In this document: positions 1 to 6,609 of the stretch, one piece after another
Numbering within the stretch: position 1 is the first letter of the stretch
Layout: the number at the start of each line of letters is the position of its first letter
From: Candidatus Woesearchaeota archaeon
Lineage (GTDB): Archaea > Nanobdellota > Nanobdellia > Woesearchaeales > UBA10200
Direction: 5' to 3'
Length of the DNA: 15,677 nucleotides
Assembly: GCA_016180275.1 (NCBI GenBank)
Contig: JACPBN010000081.1
Coordinates: 1-15,677, forward strand
Notes under the pieces: model-generated
What the model was told of the DNA's origin: nothing
What the model saw: only the letters and a program-made list of their open reading frames with translations
Databases searched by the model: none
Translations under genes and position numbers: made by a program

Positions 1-629
1 ATACGATAACTGGCATGACTTCTGGAACAACAAAGACAAGCTCAGGAAGCTTTTTTTCATTTTCAGGAAGCGGTGGTAAAGACCTAAAAAGCGTAGATGT
101 GAACGAGATTAAATCAACTGCGCAGGCAATTGCTGCAGTATTCCCAGTAAATGACATCAAGACAGCAGATGATGCAATACAAATGCTAATCCCGACAGGA
201 ACTCCTGAATATGGAGAAGCAATGGGAGTCAGCTTTGATGATCCTGTAAAGTCACTTGGTTATATGTCAAGCGCATTGTATAAGCAGACAGATTCCCAGA
301 TAAGAAATTACCCTGATAAGTTTCAGAGATTCCTAAATCTGGCTTCTGAGCCACGCGGCGTAAGCTGTGAATACTGCTGCGGTGTCGGTCCTGCAGGAGC
401 AGATAAAAATGGCCGTTCAAAATGCGGCTGCCAGCATAATCCTGCATTATTAGGCTTGACACAATGGCTATTAATGAATACTGATTACAGCGACGCAGAA
501 ATTTTGCGTGAAGTAATGAAATGGAAAACACTGTTCTTTCCAAAGAATATGCTTGATTTGGCATTAAAGATATCTGGCGGAGACACTAGTGTGTTAGAAA
601 GCTTGCCAGGAATGGTGGGCGGATGTTAA
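1..629 (+). CDS. Exported Cys-rich protein with C-terminal MVGGC, 5' partial
   Basis: The reading frame is open to the left edge. The first ATG, at 15, has no Shine-Dalgarno sequence, although the next genes have strong ones. The gene therefore probably starts upstream, perhaps with a membrane anchor. From that ATG, 204 residues are visible: a Ser/Gly/Thr-rich linker, a globular middle, then a cysteine cluster (EYCCGVG and KCGCQHN, about residues 119-142), followed by a conserved-looking helix (YSDAEILREVMKWK). The cluster resembles the Cys/His metal-binding centre of PCYCGC-motif proteins, but the match is loose. The protein ends in SLPGMVGGC; the next gene ends in NLPQMVGGC. The chemistry is unknown; metal binding or thiol exchange outside the cell is inferred from the Cys cluster and the redox genes downstream. 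Confidence 0.75.
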   Translation, partial: TITGMTSGTTKTSSGSFFSFSGSGGKDLKSVDVNEIKSTAQAIAAVFPVNDIKTADDAIQMLIPTGTPEYGEAMGVSFDDPVKSLGYMSSALYKQTDSQIRNYPDKFQRFLNLASEPRGVSCEYCCGVGPAGADKNGRSKCGCQHNPALLGLTQWLLMNTDYSDAEILREVMKWKTLFFPKNMLDLALKISGGDTSVLESLPGMVGGC

Positions 630-652
630 GATTGGTATAGGAGGCGGTAAAA

Positions 653-886
653 ATGAACAAAAATACAATTATAGCGATCGTTTTAGGAGTGCTTGTCTTA
701 GTTTCAATAGTGCAGGCATTTCAGCTAAATGGTCTAAAGACAAAGTTAAGCAGCGGTGCAGTAGTTAGCGGAAAAAGCACAGGGACTGTAGGCAGCTCGT
801 CGCAGAACACAGCTTCAGCATCTGGTGCACCTTCATCTGTGCCTAAGAGCTTGGAGAACTTGCCTCAGATGGTAGGCGGATGTTAG
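653..886 (+). CDS. Small membrane-anchored protein ending in MVGGC
   Basis: This 77-residue protein has an N-terminal hydrophobic signal-anchor (about residues 5-23). A Ser/Gly/Thr/Ala-rich linker (about 30-62) follows, and then the tail LENLPQMVGGC. Its only Cys is the last residue. A strong Shine-Dalgarno AGGAGGCGG (639-647) lies 5 nt before the ATG, which fixes the start. It begins 23 nt after the previous gene and is probably co-transcribed with it. The design is an anchor, a flexible tether and a single terminal thiol. That suggests the tail is a presented functional group, such as a substrate of the nearby thioredoxin-like proteins or a modification/sorting signal. The function is unknown. 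Confidence 0.82.
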   Translation: MNKNTIIAIVLGVLVLVSIVQAFQLNGLKTKLSSGAVVSGKSTGTVGSSSQNTASASGAPSSVPKSLENLPQMVGGC

Positions 887-976
887 ATTAATTAGATAGA
901 AATTAAGAGGGATATTTGAAATAAAGATAATACAATATTATAAAAACTATTAAAAACTATAACAGGAGGGAATAAA

Positions 977-1183
977 ATGAAAAAAACATTGATATTGGCA
1001 ATAATGTTAATGGTTGTAGCAGCACTTGTTGTTGTTGGCTGCGCAGAAAGCCGCGGCTCTGGATATTCAACATATGGCAATGTGCCTCCACCTAAGGTTT
1101 CAGGCGGCGGCTGCGGTGTTGGAGCTCCTGCATTGGCTGACAATGATGCAGCAAGCAACTTAAATGCAGCAAACGCATTATAA
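977..1183 (+). CDS. Small putative lipoprotein with GGGC motif
   Basis: This 68-residue protein has a Lys-start signal peptide and a hydrophobic core. The lipobox-like sequence VVVGC has its Cys at residue 22, so lipid attachment there is likely. The mature part is short: a Gly/Ser/Tyr-rich stretch, PPPKVSGGGCGVG, then an Ala/Asn-rich C-terminus. The internal GGGC resembles the terminal GGC of the two preceding proteins. AGGAGGG (965-971) lies 5 nt before the ATG. TATTATAAAAAC (about 932-943) and the adjoining AAAAACTAT direct repeats upstream could be a promoter. It is placed with the other small exported Cys proteins; no enzymatic domain is visible. Confidence 0.75.
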   Translation: MKKTLILAIMLMVVAALVVVGCAESRGSGYSTYGNVPPPKVSGGGCGVGAPALADNDAASNLNAANAL

Positions 1184-1287
1184 GTATGTTAGATTTATTT
1201 TTTTATTAATGATTTGGATGAGGGGTGTTATATTGCAGCTAGAGATTAAACAACTATATTTAATTATAGTGTAGGAGATGACACCAC

Positions 1288-1776
1288 ATGGAAGAATTAA
1301 AAGAATTCAGCAAGAAAGACATTGAGAAGATCAGGAAAGAAAAGCAGCGTGAAGAGGCAGAAAAACAGAGGCAGGAGCATTTAGAGCGGGAAAGAAATTT
1401 AGCAGAGCATAAGCATTCTCAAAAACAAAAGAAAAAAAAAACTCTTATCATTGCAGGCTCAATATTAGCCGTCATAATTCTCGCAATCAGCGTATACGCA
1501 GCTGTGCGCGCATTGACTCCAGGAACCTGGGACAATTTCGCAAAATGTTTGAACGAAAAAGGAGCAGTTATGTATGGTGCAATCAGCTGGTGCAAATATA
1601 CTCAGGAGCAGGCAGGAATGTTCGGCAAATCATTCAAGTATCTGAATTACAGGGACCATACGGAGCTTCCAGGAATAAAAAAGACTCCTACCTGGGTCAT
1701 TGATGGCAAATGGTATGAGAATGTCCAGAGTTTCCAGACTTTGGCAGCAGCAACAGGCTGCAGATATGACCAGTAA
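1288..1776 (+). CDS. Membrane-anchored VKOR-type thioredoxin-like domain, second Cys replaced
   Basis: This protein has 162 residues. Residues 1-50 are a highly charged Lys/Glu/Arg/Gln coiled-coil, probably cytoplasmic. Residues 52-73 are one membrane segment. Residues 78-160 resemble the thioredoxin-like domain often fused to bacterial vitamin K epoxide reductase homologues. Shared features are MYGAISWCKYT where those have MYGAYWCPHC, the cis-Pro motif TPTW (P134), and WYENVQSFQTLA near the end. Here the second active-site Cys is Thr105, leaving C102 as a lone nucleophile. Two further Cys (C87, C158) could form the other half of a disulfide. GGAGATGA, 6 nt before the ATG, supports the start. 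No VKOR membrane domain is present in the window. Its role is inferred as extracytoplasmic thiol exchange or binding of a Cys partner. Confidence 0.83.
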   Translation: MEELKEFSKKDIEKIRKEKQREEAEKQRQEHLERERNLAEHKHSQKQKKKKTLIIAGSILAVIILAISVYAAVRALTPGTWDNFAKCLNEKGAVMYGAISWCKYTQEQAGMFGKSFKYLNYRDHTELPGIKKTPTWVIDGKWYENVQSFQTLAAATGCRYDQ

Positions 1777-1930
1777 GAGAGATAAAAAAATAGTGTGATA
1801 TAAATTAGAATAAAAACAATAAACATTAAAATAACAAGAGTAGAGCATATTTAATAATAGATTGATATAACTTAAAATCATATTAAAAAAACAAGTGACA
1901 GAGGGTGTTTACAGAATAATAAGTAATGCA

Positions 1931-2011
1931 AAGGAGGTAGAGAAAGTTTAATGGTGGGCAGTTGAGCAAAGCGAAACTGATCTATTTTGATTAAACTTTT
2001 CTAAAAAGTTT
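1931..2011 (+). promoter_or_regulatory. Leader with alternative hairpins before the triple-thioredoxin gene
   Basis: A consensus-like AAGGAGGT (1931-1938) is followed by the mini-frame ATG GTG GGC AGT TGA (1951-1965) rather than by the main gene. GAAAGTTTAA (1942-1951) can pair with TTAAACTTTTC (1991-2001). The same central strand can instead pair with AAAAGTTT (2004-2011), which directly abuts the main ATG at 2012. The two hairpins exclude each other. This is seen in sequence; any regulatory role is inference. Confidence 0.35.
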
Positions 2012-3418
2012 ATGGCACAAAAAGAATATGATGGACAGAATTCTGATGAAGATGAGATGTCTTCAGAGCTTGGCATTGATAATGTTGTTCCAAAGTCTGA
2101 GAAAAGTGTTTCATATGATTCAGACGATGAACATGCTTCTGATGACGATTCAGAGCATGAAGAGCACAAAAAGCACCATTCATTCCATGCCCATAAGGAG
2201 CATTCAGAACATTCAAAAGAGCACCATGCAGCACATGAGCATCATGCACATAAAAATCATGAATCTGCATTCAAGCCAGAATACTTATTATATGCCGCAG
2301 TCACGCTTGTGATAATACTTCTTGTAAATTCTTTCCAGATAGGGACAATAACTTCAGGCATTAATGAAAAGATCGCAAAAAGCGAGGAAGCTTCAAAGCC
2401 TGCTTTGTTGCAGTTGACTGTTGTGACAGATTCTTCCTGCAAAGAATGCTCAGGCATCAGTGAAGTTGTTGCCAAGATAAAGTCAGGCAAAGTGAATATT
2501 ACAAAAGAAGACACACTTGACTTTAAGTCAGAGAAAGTAAAAGAATTCATCTCGAAATACAAGATAGAAAAGATCCCTACAGTGATAGTTACAGGAGACA
2601 TTGACAAATACAATAACCCTGATCTTGTAAAAAAAGACGGCTTTATGATTTTCACTGCACCTAAACCACCATACGTAAACACAGAGTCTAAAAACATAGT
2701 TGGCGCAGTCAAGCTTACATTAATCTCAGACAAAGATTGTCCGCAATGCACTGATTTAAGCACATTTTCAGCTCAGTTTAAGCAGTTAGGGATTGCAATA
2801 ACAAAAGAAGACAAGTTTGATGTAACTGATTCAGAAGGAAATCGTTTAGTGCAGAAATACGCTGTTGAGAAAGTACCTACATTAATTTTCTCCAGCGATG
2901 CTGCTGCGTATGATGAATTTGCACAGGGATTTCCTCAGGTCGGCACAATAGAAAAAGACGGAAGCTTTGTGATGAGAACTATCCCGCCGCCATACATGAA
3001 TGTGCCCCAAAACAAGATATATGGATTGGTAGACATCACTTATCTGACAGATACTTCATGCACAGAATGTTATAATGTGACTTTGCACAACCAGATCTTG
3101 GCTAATCCGCAGGGCTTTAACTTAAAATTACAGAGCGAGAAATACGTTGACGTTAGTTCAGCAGAAGGAAAAGATATTGTTAAGAAATACAATATAACTT
3201 CTGTCCCAACTGTCTTAATGTCAAAAGACGCTGGCGAGTATCAGCTTTTAGCTCAGACATGGCCAAGAGTAGGTTCAGTTGAAAGCGATGGTATGTTTGT
3301 ATTCAGGGATTTAAGTGTAATGCGCGGCAAATACAAGGATCTTGCTACAAATAAGATAATGCCAGATGCAACAGCAACACAGCCTTCAGCTCCACAACAG
3401 GCAGCAACTGTAGAATAA
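2012..3418 (+). CDS. Membrane protein with His-rich tail and three tandem thioredoxin-like domains
   Basis: This protein has 468 residues. Residues 1-50 are acidic and Ser-rich. Sixteen His lie within residues 41-83, in a tail likely to bind metal. One membrane segment spans about 91-108. Three thioredoxin-like units follow, each with a CxxC and a cis-Pro motif: C143-KE-C146 with IPT189-190, C243-PQ-C246 with VPT289-290, and C350-TE-C353 with VPT399-400. The units share a pattern of about 100 residues (beta strand, CxxC, KED/KYVD, then KY.I..VPT), so they arose by internal duplication. The tail is Ala/Gln/Pro-rich. A TGA lies in frame at 1988-1990, and 2012 is the first start codon after it, with no Shine-Dalgarno nearby. 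The likely role is a disulfide/dithiol relay outside the membrane, possibly fed by CcdA (4756-5442). Topology and partner are inferred. Confidence 0.88.
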   Translation: MAQKEYDGQNSDEDEMSSELGIDNVVPKSEKSVSYDSDDEHASDDDSEHEEHKKHHSFHAHKEHSEHSKEHHAAHEHHAHKNHESAFKPEYLLYAAVTLVIILLVNSFQIGTITSGINEKIAKSEEASKPALLQLTVVTDSSCKECSGISEVVAKIKSGKVNITKEDTLDFKSEKVKEFISKYKIEKIPTVIVTGDIDKYNNPDLVKKDGFMIFTAPKPPYVNTESKNIVGAVKLTLISDKDCPQCTDLSTFSAQFKQLGIAITKEDKFDVTDSEGNRLVQKYAVEKVPTLIFSSDAAAYDEFAQGFPQVGTIEKDGSFVMRTIPPPYMNVPQNKIYGLVDITYLTDTSCTECYNVTLHNQILANPQGFNLKLQSEKYVDVSSAEGKDIVKKYNITSVPTVLMSKDAGEYQLLAQTWPRVGSVESDGMFVFRDLSVMRGKYKDLATNKIMPDATATQPSAPQQAATVE

Positions 3419-3476
3419 GTAACTCATATAGATTTACAGAATGGAACAACTGCTGAAGAAGCAAGTTCGCAATAAA

Positions 3477-3675
3477 AGCTATGGCGAATGCCAATTAATG
3501 ACGAACACAATTCTGCAATAACCAGACTAAGTTACGACGGGCAATGGCATCTGGTAAAACATAACCATTAACATAGCACGCAATGCTTTTCTAGCATCTA
3601 ATCTACCATCTATGCGTAGAGGAGGAGCAACTCTTTAAGGATCTAAGCTAGTGTTCGTCGGCATTCGCCATAGCT
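3477..3675 (+). ncRNA. Structured RNA of unrecognised family, copy A
   Basis: This fills most of the 336-nt gap after the triple-thioredoxin gene. Bases 3477-3492 pair perfectly with 3660-3675 (16 bp), and 3500-3508 pair with 3651-3659 (9 bp). The 3' strand is continuous, and the 5' strand has a 7-nt A/T bulge. Inside are three blocks shared with copy B: GTTACGACGGGCAAT (3531-3545), CACGCAATGCTTTTCTA (3577-3593) and GTAGAGGAGGAGCAACTC (3616-3633). A hairpin ATGCT/AGCAT (3583-3587/3593-3597) lies within a helix ACGCA/TGCGT (3578-3582/3613-3617). That helix is crossed by TGGTA/TACCA (3552-3556/3604-3608), giving a possible pseudoknot. CATATAGATTT (3425-3435) is a weak candidate promoter. No long frame runs through it. 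Confidence 0.78.
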
Positions 3676-3693
3676 CAGATTAATTTAGAGCTA
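3671..3693 (+). repeat. Hairpin at the 3' edge of RNA copy A
   Basis: TAGCTC (3671-3676) and GAGCTA (3688-3693) form an inverted repeat followed by an A-rich run. It competes with the base of the closing helix of copy A, so only one of the two can form at a time. It could mark a 3' end or processing site, but there is no poly-T tract. Confidence 0.3.
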
Positions 3694-3754
3694 CAAAAAA
3701 TAAAGTAATTGAAAGAGGATAACCTTAATATACAATCTCTGCTTTATTCAGTGC

Positions 3755-3988
3755 ATGAACAAGAAAGTGATTGTTTTTTTGATAATTCTGGGATTTGTCC
3801 TGATATACTTAGCTCTCCTTTACGGCACAAACTTATTGGTTGGCAGCATTGCTGGACAAAGCGATGAGTTCAACTGCCAGGGCATCTGCACCATCTGCTT
3901 TATCAACAACACAAAATGCCTATGCAGCGATGCTGTATGCAACTGCAAGGGGATTGATGTGGACAGGGGTGAGTGTAAGGAAGAATGA
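3755..3988 (+). CDS. Small membrane protein with eight-Cys extracytoplasmic domain
   Basis: This 77-residue protein has an N-terminal membrane segment (about residues 4-27). A short exposed domain follows, with eight Cys in about 35 residues (NCQGIC, TIC, KCLC, AVCNC, GEC), then an acidic end. The spacing would allow disulfides or bound metal; I do not recognise the family. There is no Shine-Dalgarno. TTAATATAC (3725-3733) lies about 25 nt before the ATG, which fits a leaderless transcript. It lies between RNA copy A and L10e, within reach of the thioredoxin-like proteins, so it may be one of their substrates or partners. That link rests on position and Cys content only. Confidence 0.72.
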   Translation: MNKKVIVFLIILGFVLIYLALLYGTNLLVGSIAGQSDEFNCQGICTICFINNTKCLCSDAVCNCKGIDVDRGECKEE

Positions 3989-4033
3989 ATAGAAAACACA
4001 CTAAAAAACATCAAAAATACAAACCAAAACAAC

Positions 4034-4044
4034 AATATTTAAAA
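4034..4044 (+). promoter_or_regulatory. TATA box for L10e
   Basis: TATTTAAAAAG lies about 25-30 nt before the L10e start codon, and no Shine-Dalgarno is present. This is the spacing expected for a leaderless archaeal transcript. Confidence 0.5.
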
Positions 4045-4068
4045 AGCATAGGCTATTTTTGAATCACT

Positions 4069-4596
4069 ATGGCAAAACTACGTAAATTCAATGCATATAG
4101 AAGATTAGAGCGCCCTTATACTAGGGTCAGCAAGTACAGAAAGAAGAATTTCGTTAAGTCAAACCCTGCTATAACAATAGCTAGATTTGTAATGGGTGAG
4201 CAAAGAACTGATTATCAATATACACTTAACTTATTGTCAAAAGAAGATTTGCAGATTAGGGCAAATGCTTTTGAAAGCGCAAGACAGACTTCCAACAAAC
4301 TAATGGAAGATGCACTAGGCAAAGCAGGCTATTTCATTCAGATAAGAAAGTACCCGCATCATATTCTAAGAGAAAATCCATTAGCTTCCGGTGCAGGTGC
4401 TGATAGAATGAGCACAGGAATGGCAGGTGCATATGGCAATCCAATTGGTCATGCTGCCCAAGTAAGACGCGGTAATCCATTATTTACAGTCAAAGTGAAC
4501 AAGCAGAATCTTGAATTAGCAAAGAAAGCTTTGCACAGAGCAGCTTACAAACTTCCAAAGTCATGCTTTATAGAGATAATTGAGAACAAATATTAG
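4069..4596 (+). CDS. rpl10e: Large-subunit ribosomal protein L10e (uL16)
   Basis: The 175 residues are the full length for the archaeal protein. It opens with MAKLRKFNAYRRLERPYTR and has the diagnostic GAGADRMSTGMAGAYGNP and GHAAQVRRG segments. In the archaeal and eukaryotic uL16 family the corresponding loop approaches the tRNA elbow and peptidyl-transferase region of the large subunit. The remainder is a basic alpha/beta core that binds rRNA. Nothing is missing. It is preceded by a TATA box at leaderless spacing, so it probably has its own transcript rather than belonging to the redox genes on either side. Confidence 0.97.
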   Translation: MAKLRKFNAYRRLERPYTRVSKYRKKNFVKSNPAITIARFVMGEQRTDYQYTLNLLSKEDLQIRANAFESARQTSNKLMEDALGKAGYFIQIRKYPHHILRENPLASGAGADRMSTGMAGAYGNPIGHAAQVRRGNPLFTVKVNKQNLELAKKALHRAAYKLPKSCFIEIIENKY

Positions 4597-4755
4597 ATAA
4601 TATTTTCATATAATTTCTAATAAATTTCATTGCTTATATCATTTATAATTTTTATTAAACAAAAGTTATTTATAAGGTTTACTTCTTAATTATAATTAAA
4701 TTATTAATATTAGGGCTAAATAAATAAAAAGTAAAAGAGATGATCAGATAACACA

Positions 4756-5442
4756 ATGGCAGAACTGACTATTTTAGTGGTATTTATCGCAGGAGTGATA
4801 AGCTTCTTCAGCCCATGCTGTTTGCCTTTAATACCTGGATTTCTTGCATACATCTCTGGCACAACAATAGCTAATGCAAAACATGCAAGATTAAAGATTT
4901 TTTTAAACAGCCTGGCATTTGTGCTTGGGCTTAGCATAGTCTTTGCAACCCTAGGATTATTGCTTAACACTATTCTTGCAAATATCTCATATTTTGCACA
5001 AAATTGGCTTTCAAGAATAAGCGGCACGATAATCATAATTTTTGGATTGCATTTATTAGGATTGTTAAAGATTCACTGGCTTGAGCAGGAGCATAAGTTT
5101 GCAGTAAAAAAGAGATTTTCTAAGAGTTATATCACAAGCTTTATTTTTGGCGCAGCATTTGGCCTTGGCTGGATACCTTGCGTCAGCGCAGTTTTAGGCA
5201 GCATACTTGCATTATCTATTACCATGCCTGGAAAAACATTTATTTTGCTCTTAACATATGCAATTGGCTTAGGTATACCATTTTTAATTGTTGGATTATT
5301 TGCAGGTGAAGCAACAAAATTAATTAAGAAATACTCTTTTGTGTTGAAATATTTTAACATTATTGTTGGGATATTATTGATCATATTAGGCGTGCTTGTA
5401 TTTACAAATACATTAGCTTGGCTGCAGATACTGGTATTTTAA
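4756..5442 (+). CDS. ccdA: CcdA/DsbD-family transmembrane thiol-electron transporter
   Basis: This 228-residue protein has six predicted membrane segments. CcdA proteins pass reducing equivalents from cytoplasmic thioredoxin to extracytoplasmic thioredoxin-like proteins through two membrane Cys. Both are here: C21 in FFSPCCLPLIPGFLAYISG (first segment) and C142 in GLGWIPCVSAVLGSILALS (fourth segment), each after Pro as in the family. C22 is an extra adjacent Cys. The length matches stand-alone CcdA rather than full DsbD. GAGATGATC, close to the archaeal Shine-Dalgarno consensus, lies 10 nt before the ATG, and TTATTTATAAGG (4666-4677) is a candidate promoter. With no cytochrome c maturation genes visible, the likely clients are the thioredoxin-like and Cys-rich proteins encoded at 1-3988. 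Confidence 0.95.
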   Translation: MAELTILVVFIAGVISFFSPCCLPLIPGFLAYISGTTIANAKHARLKIFLNSLAFVLGLSIVFATLGLLLNTILANISYFAQNWLSRISGTIIIIFGLHLLGLLKIHWLEQEHKFAVKKRFSKSYITSFIFGAAFGLGWIPCVSAVLGSILALSITMPGKTFILLLTYAIGLGIPFLIVGLFAGEATKLIKKYSFVLKYFNIIVGILLIILGVLVFTNTLAWLQILVF

Positions 5443-5522
5443 GTTAATAAATAGGATAAAAAGATAGAGAATAGAATTTTATTAAAATATAAATTACCAT
5501 AATACATTAAGATAACAATACC

Positions 5523-6539
5523 CTAATCCTCTTCAAGAGAATTTGATTCTAGATCAGATTTGATGATCATCTTCTTCAGGGCATCGATATCATAGTATTT
5601 TATCTTATTCTTATCAAGAAAATCAGATATAAATGCATCAAATATTGGTTTGTCGATAACATCCTGCTTGCTCATGTAAACGACCATCGGCTTCTCAAAC
5701 TTCTGCAGCTCAAAGAACAATTGCTTCTGGTCTTCAAGCGGAAAAGATTCTGCCAGATCAAACACATATACAAGAGTATTTGCAAGATATTTTATCGCAA
5801 GAAAAGCCTGTTTCTCAATATTATTCATCTTATTAAAGCGATTAAGAGTTCCAGGCGTGTCTAACAACTGAAATTTCTTCTTTTTAAACTTAATATCTGC
5901 CTCAAGATATGCTACATTAATACTTTTAGTGGTAAATGCATAACTGCTAATTTCAGGCTTGCTCCCTGTCAGCTTATACAATAAAGTCGTTTTGCCAACA
6001 TTTGGAAACCCGCAAATGGCGATTGTAGGCATAGAAGTCTTTATCTGGGGAAACTCCCTCAGTATTTTTCGCGCTTTCTCAAGATACTCTAACTCTTTTT
6101 TTATTTTCTTGATGACAGAAGAGACTCTGCCATAATATTCCTTTCTATAGCCATTGATTGATATAAAGTCCCTAGTTCTTTTTATCTTATCCGTATAAAA
6201 TCTTCTGAAATCAGAAATCCTTTTATCAGCCCAATTAACTGCTCCAAGAGCATGCTTTAAATCAGAGTATTCTAAAGTACATTTTACCAATTGCTGATAA
6301 AACTCAGGCAGATCATCTATTTTAGGAAATGCTATAAGTATATGAGACAAATGTTGCCTTAATGCATCTGCAATAGCATCTACTTTAGCCATCTCAATAT
6401 GTTTGCTTCTCTCAGGATTGCTTAACTTCTCTTCGGATATTTTTTCTCTGTCTAAGTTAGCTGCATCATTTGCGCGAGCAAAAGCTATGTCAATGTATTT
6501 GTCTGCAGTCTCCACCTTGCCTAATCCTTGAAAGTTCAT
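5523..6539 (-). CDS. nog1: Nog1-like GTPase
   Basis: This 338-residue P-loop GTPase is of the Obg/Nog1 type, a family linked to large ribosomal subunit assembly. Residues 1-165 form the helical N-terminal domain typical of Nog1. G1 is GFPNVGKTT (177-185). The switch I segment has YAFTTKS (200-206), as in Nog1. G3 is DTPG (227-230), followed by MNNIEKQAFLAIKYLA. G4 is SKQD (290-293), a conservative change from NKxD. The long eukaryotic C-terminal extension is absent, as expected in archaea. There is no Shine-Dalgarno; a TATA-like TTTTATATAA (6573-6564) about 25-30 nt upstream fits leaderless expression. RNA copy B lies head-to-head with this gene. Confidence 0.93.
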   Translation of the reverse strand: MNFQGLGKVETADKYIDIAFARANDAANLDREKISEEKLSNPERSKHIEMAKVDAIADALRQHLSHILIAFPKIDDLPEFYQQLVKCTLEYSDLKHALGAVNWADKRISDFRRFYTDKIKRTRDFISINGYRKEYYGRVSSVIKKIKKELEYLEKARKILREFPQIKTSMPTIAICGFPNVGKTTLLYKLTGSKPEISSYAFTTKSINVAYLEADIKFKKKKFQLLDTPGTLNRFNKMNNIEKQAFLAIKYLANTLVYVFDLAESFPLEDQKQLFFELQKFEKPMVVYMSKQDVIDKPIFDAFISDFLDKNKIKYYDIDALKKMIIKSDLESNSLEED

Positions 6540-6563
6540 TTTAACTTAGAAATTGCCTGCGTA

Positions 6564-6573
6564 TTATATAAAA
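6564..6573. promoter_or_regulatory. Near-symmetric TATA box between nog1 and RNA copy B
   Basis: TTATATAAAA reads as a good TATA box on both strands. On the - strand it sits about 25-30 nt before the nog1 ATG. On the + strand it would start transcription near 6594-6600, about 10-16 nt before the closing helix of RNA copy B. One bidirectional promoter is therefore plausible. Confidence 0.45.
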
Positions 6574-6609
6574 GTTTAGATTAATAATAAGTATACTGCT
6601 CAACAAAAA

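Noticed and set aside
2010..2270. Open frames in the other frames over the His-rich coding segment
   Set aside because: These arise from the GAA/CAT/GAT-rich codons of the real gene and have biased composition with no recognisable features.
3477..3675. RNA copies A and B as MITE-like transposable elements with terminal inverted repeats
   Set aside because: The ends do form inverted repeats, but no target-site duplication is visible. The ends differ by compensatory changes, the 7-nt bulge is asymmetric and conserved, and the strongest conservation is internal. A structured RNA explains this better, although past mobility cannot be excluded.
3477..3675. Copy A as a riboswitch or 5' leader of the gene at 3755
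   Set aside because: Copy B lies antisense to both neighbours and copy C is divergent from its neighbour, so a cis-leader role does not hold for the family. The 3755 gene also has its own TATA box at leaderless spacing.
3477..3675. Group I intron or known ribozyme
   Set aside because: The copies lie between genes, not within one. I could not find the hammerhead CTGATGA/GAAA pair, the twister core, RNase P CR-I or a group II domain V.
5523..6539. SKQD instead of NKxD in the GTPase as a sign of lost nucleotide specificity
   Set aside because: The Lys and Asp that matter for guanine recognition are kept, and N-to-S/T changes at the first position occur in functional GTPases.
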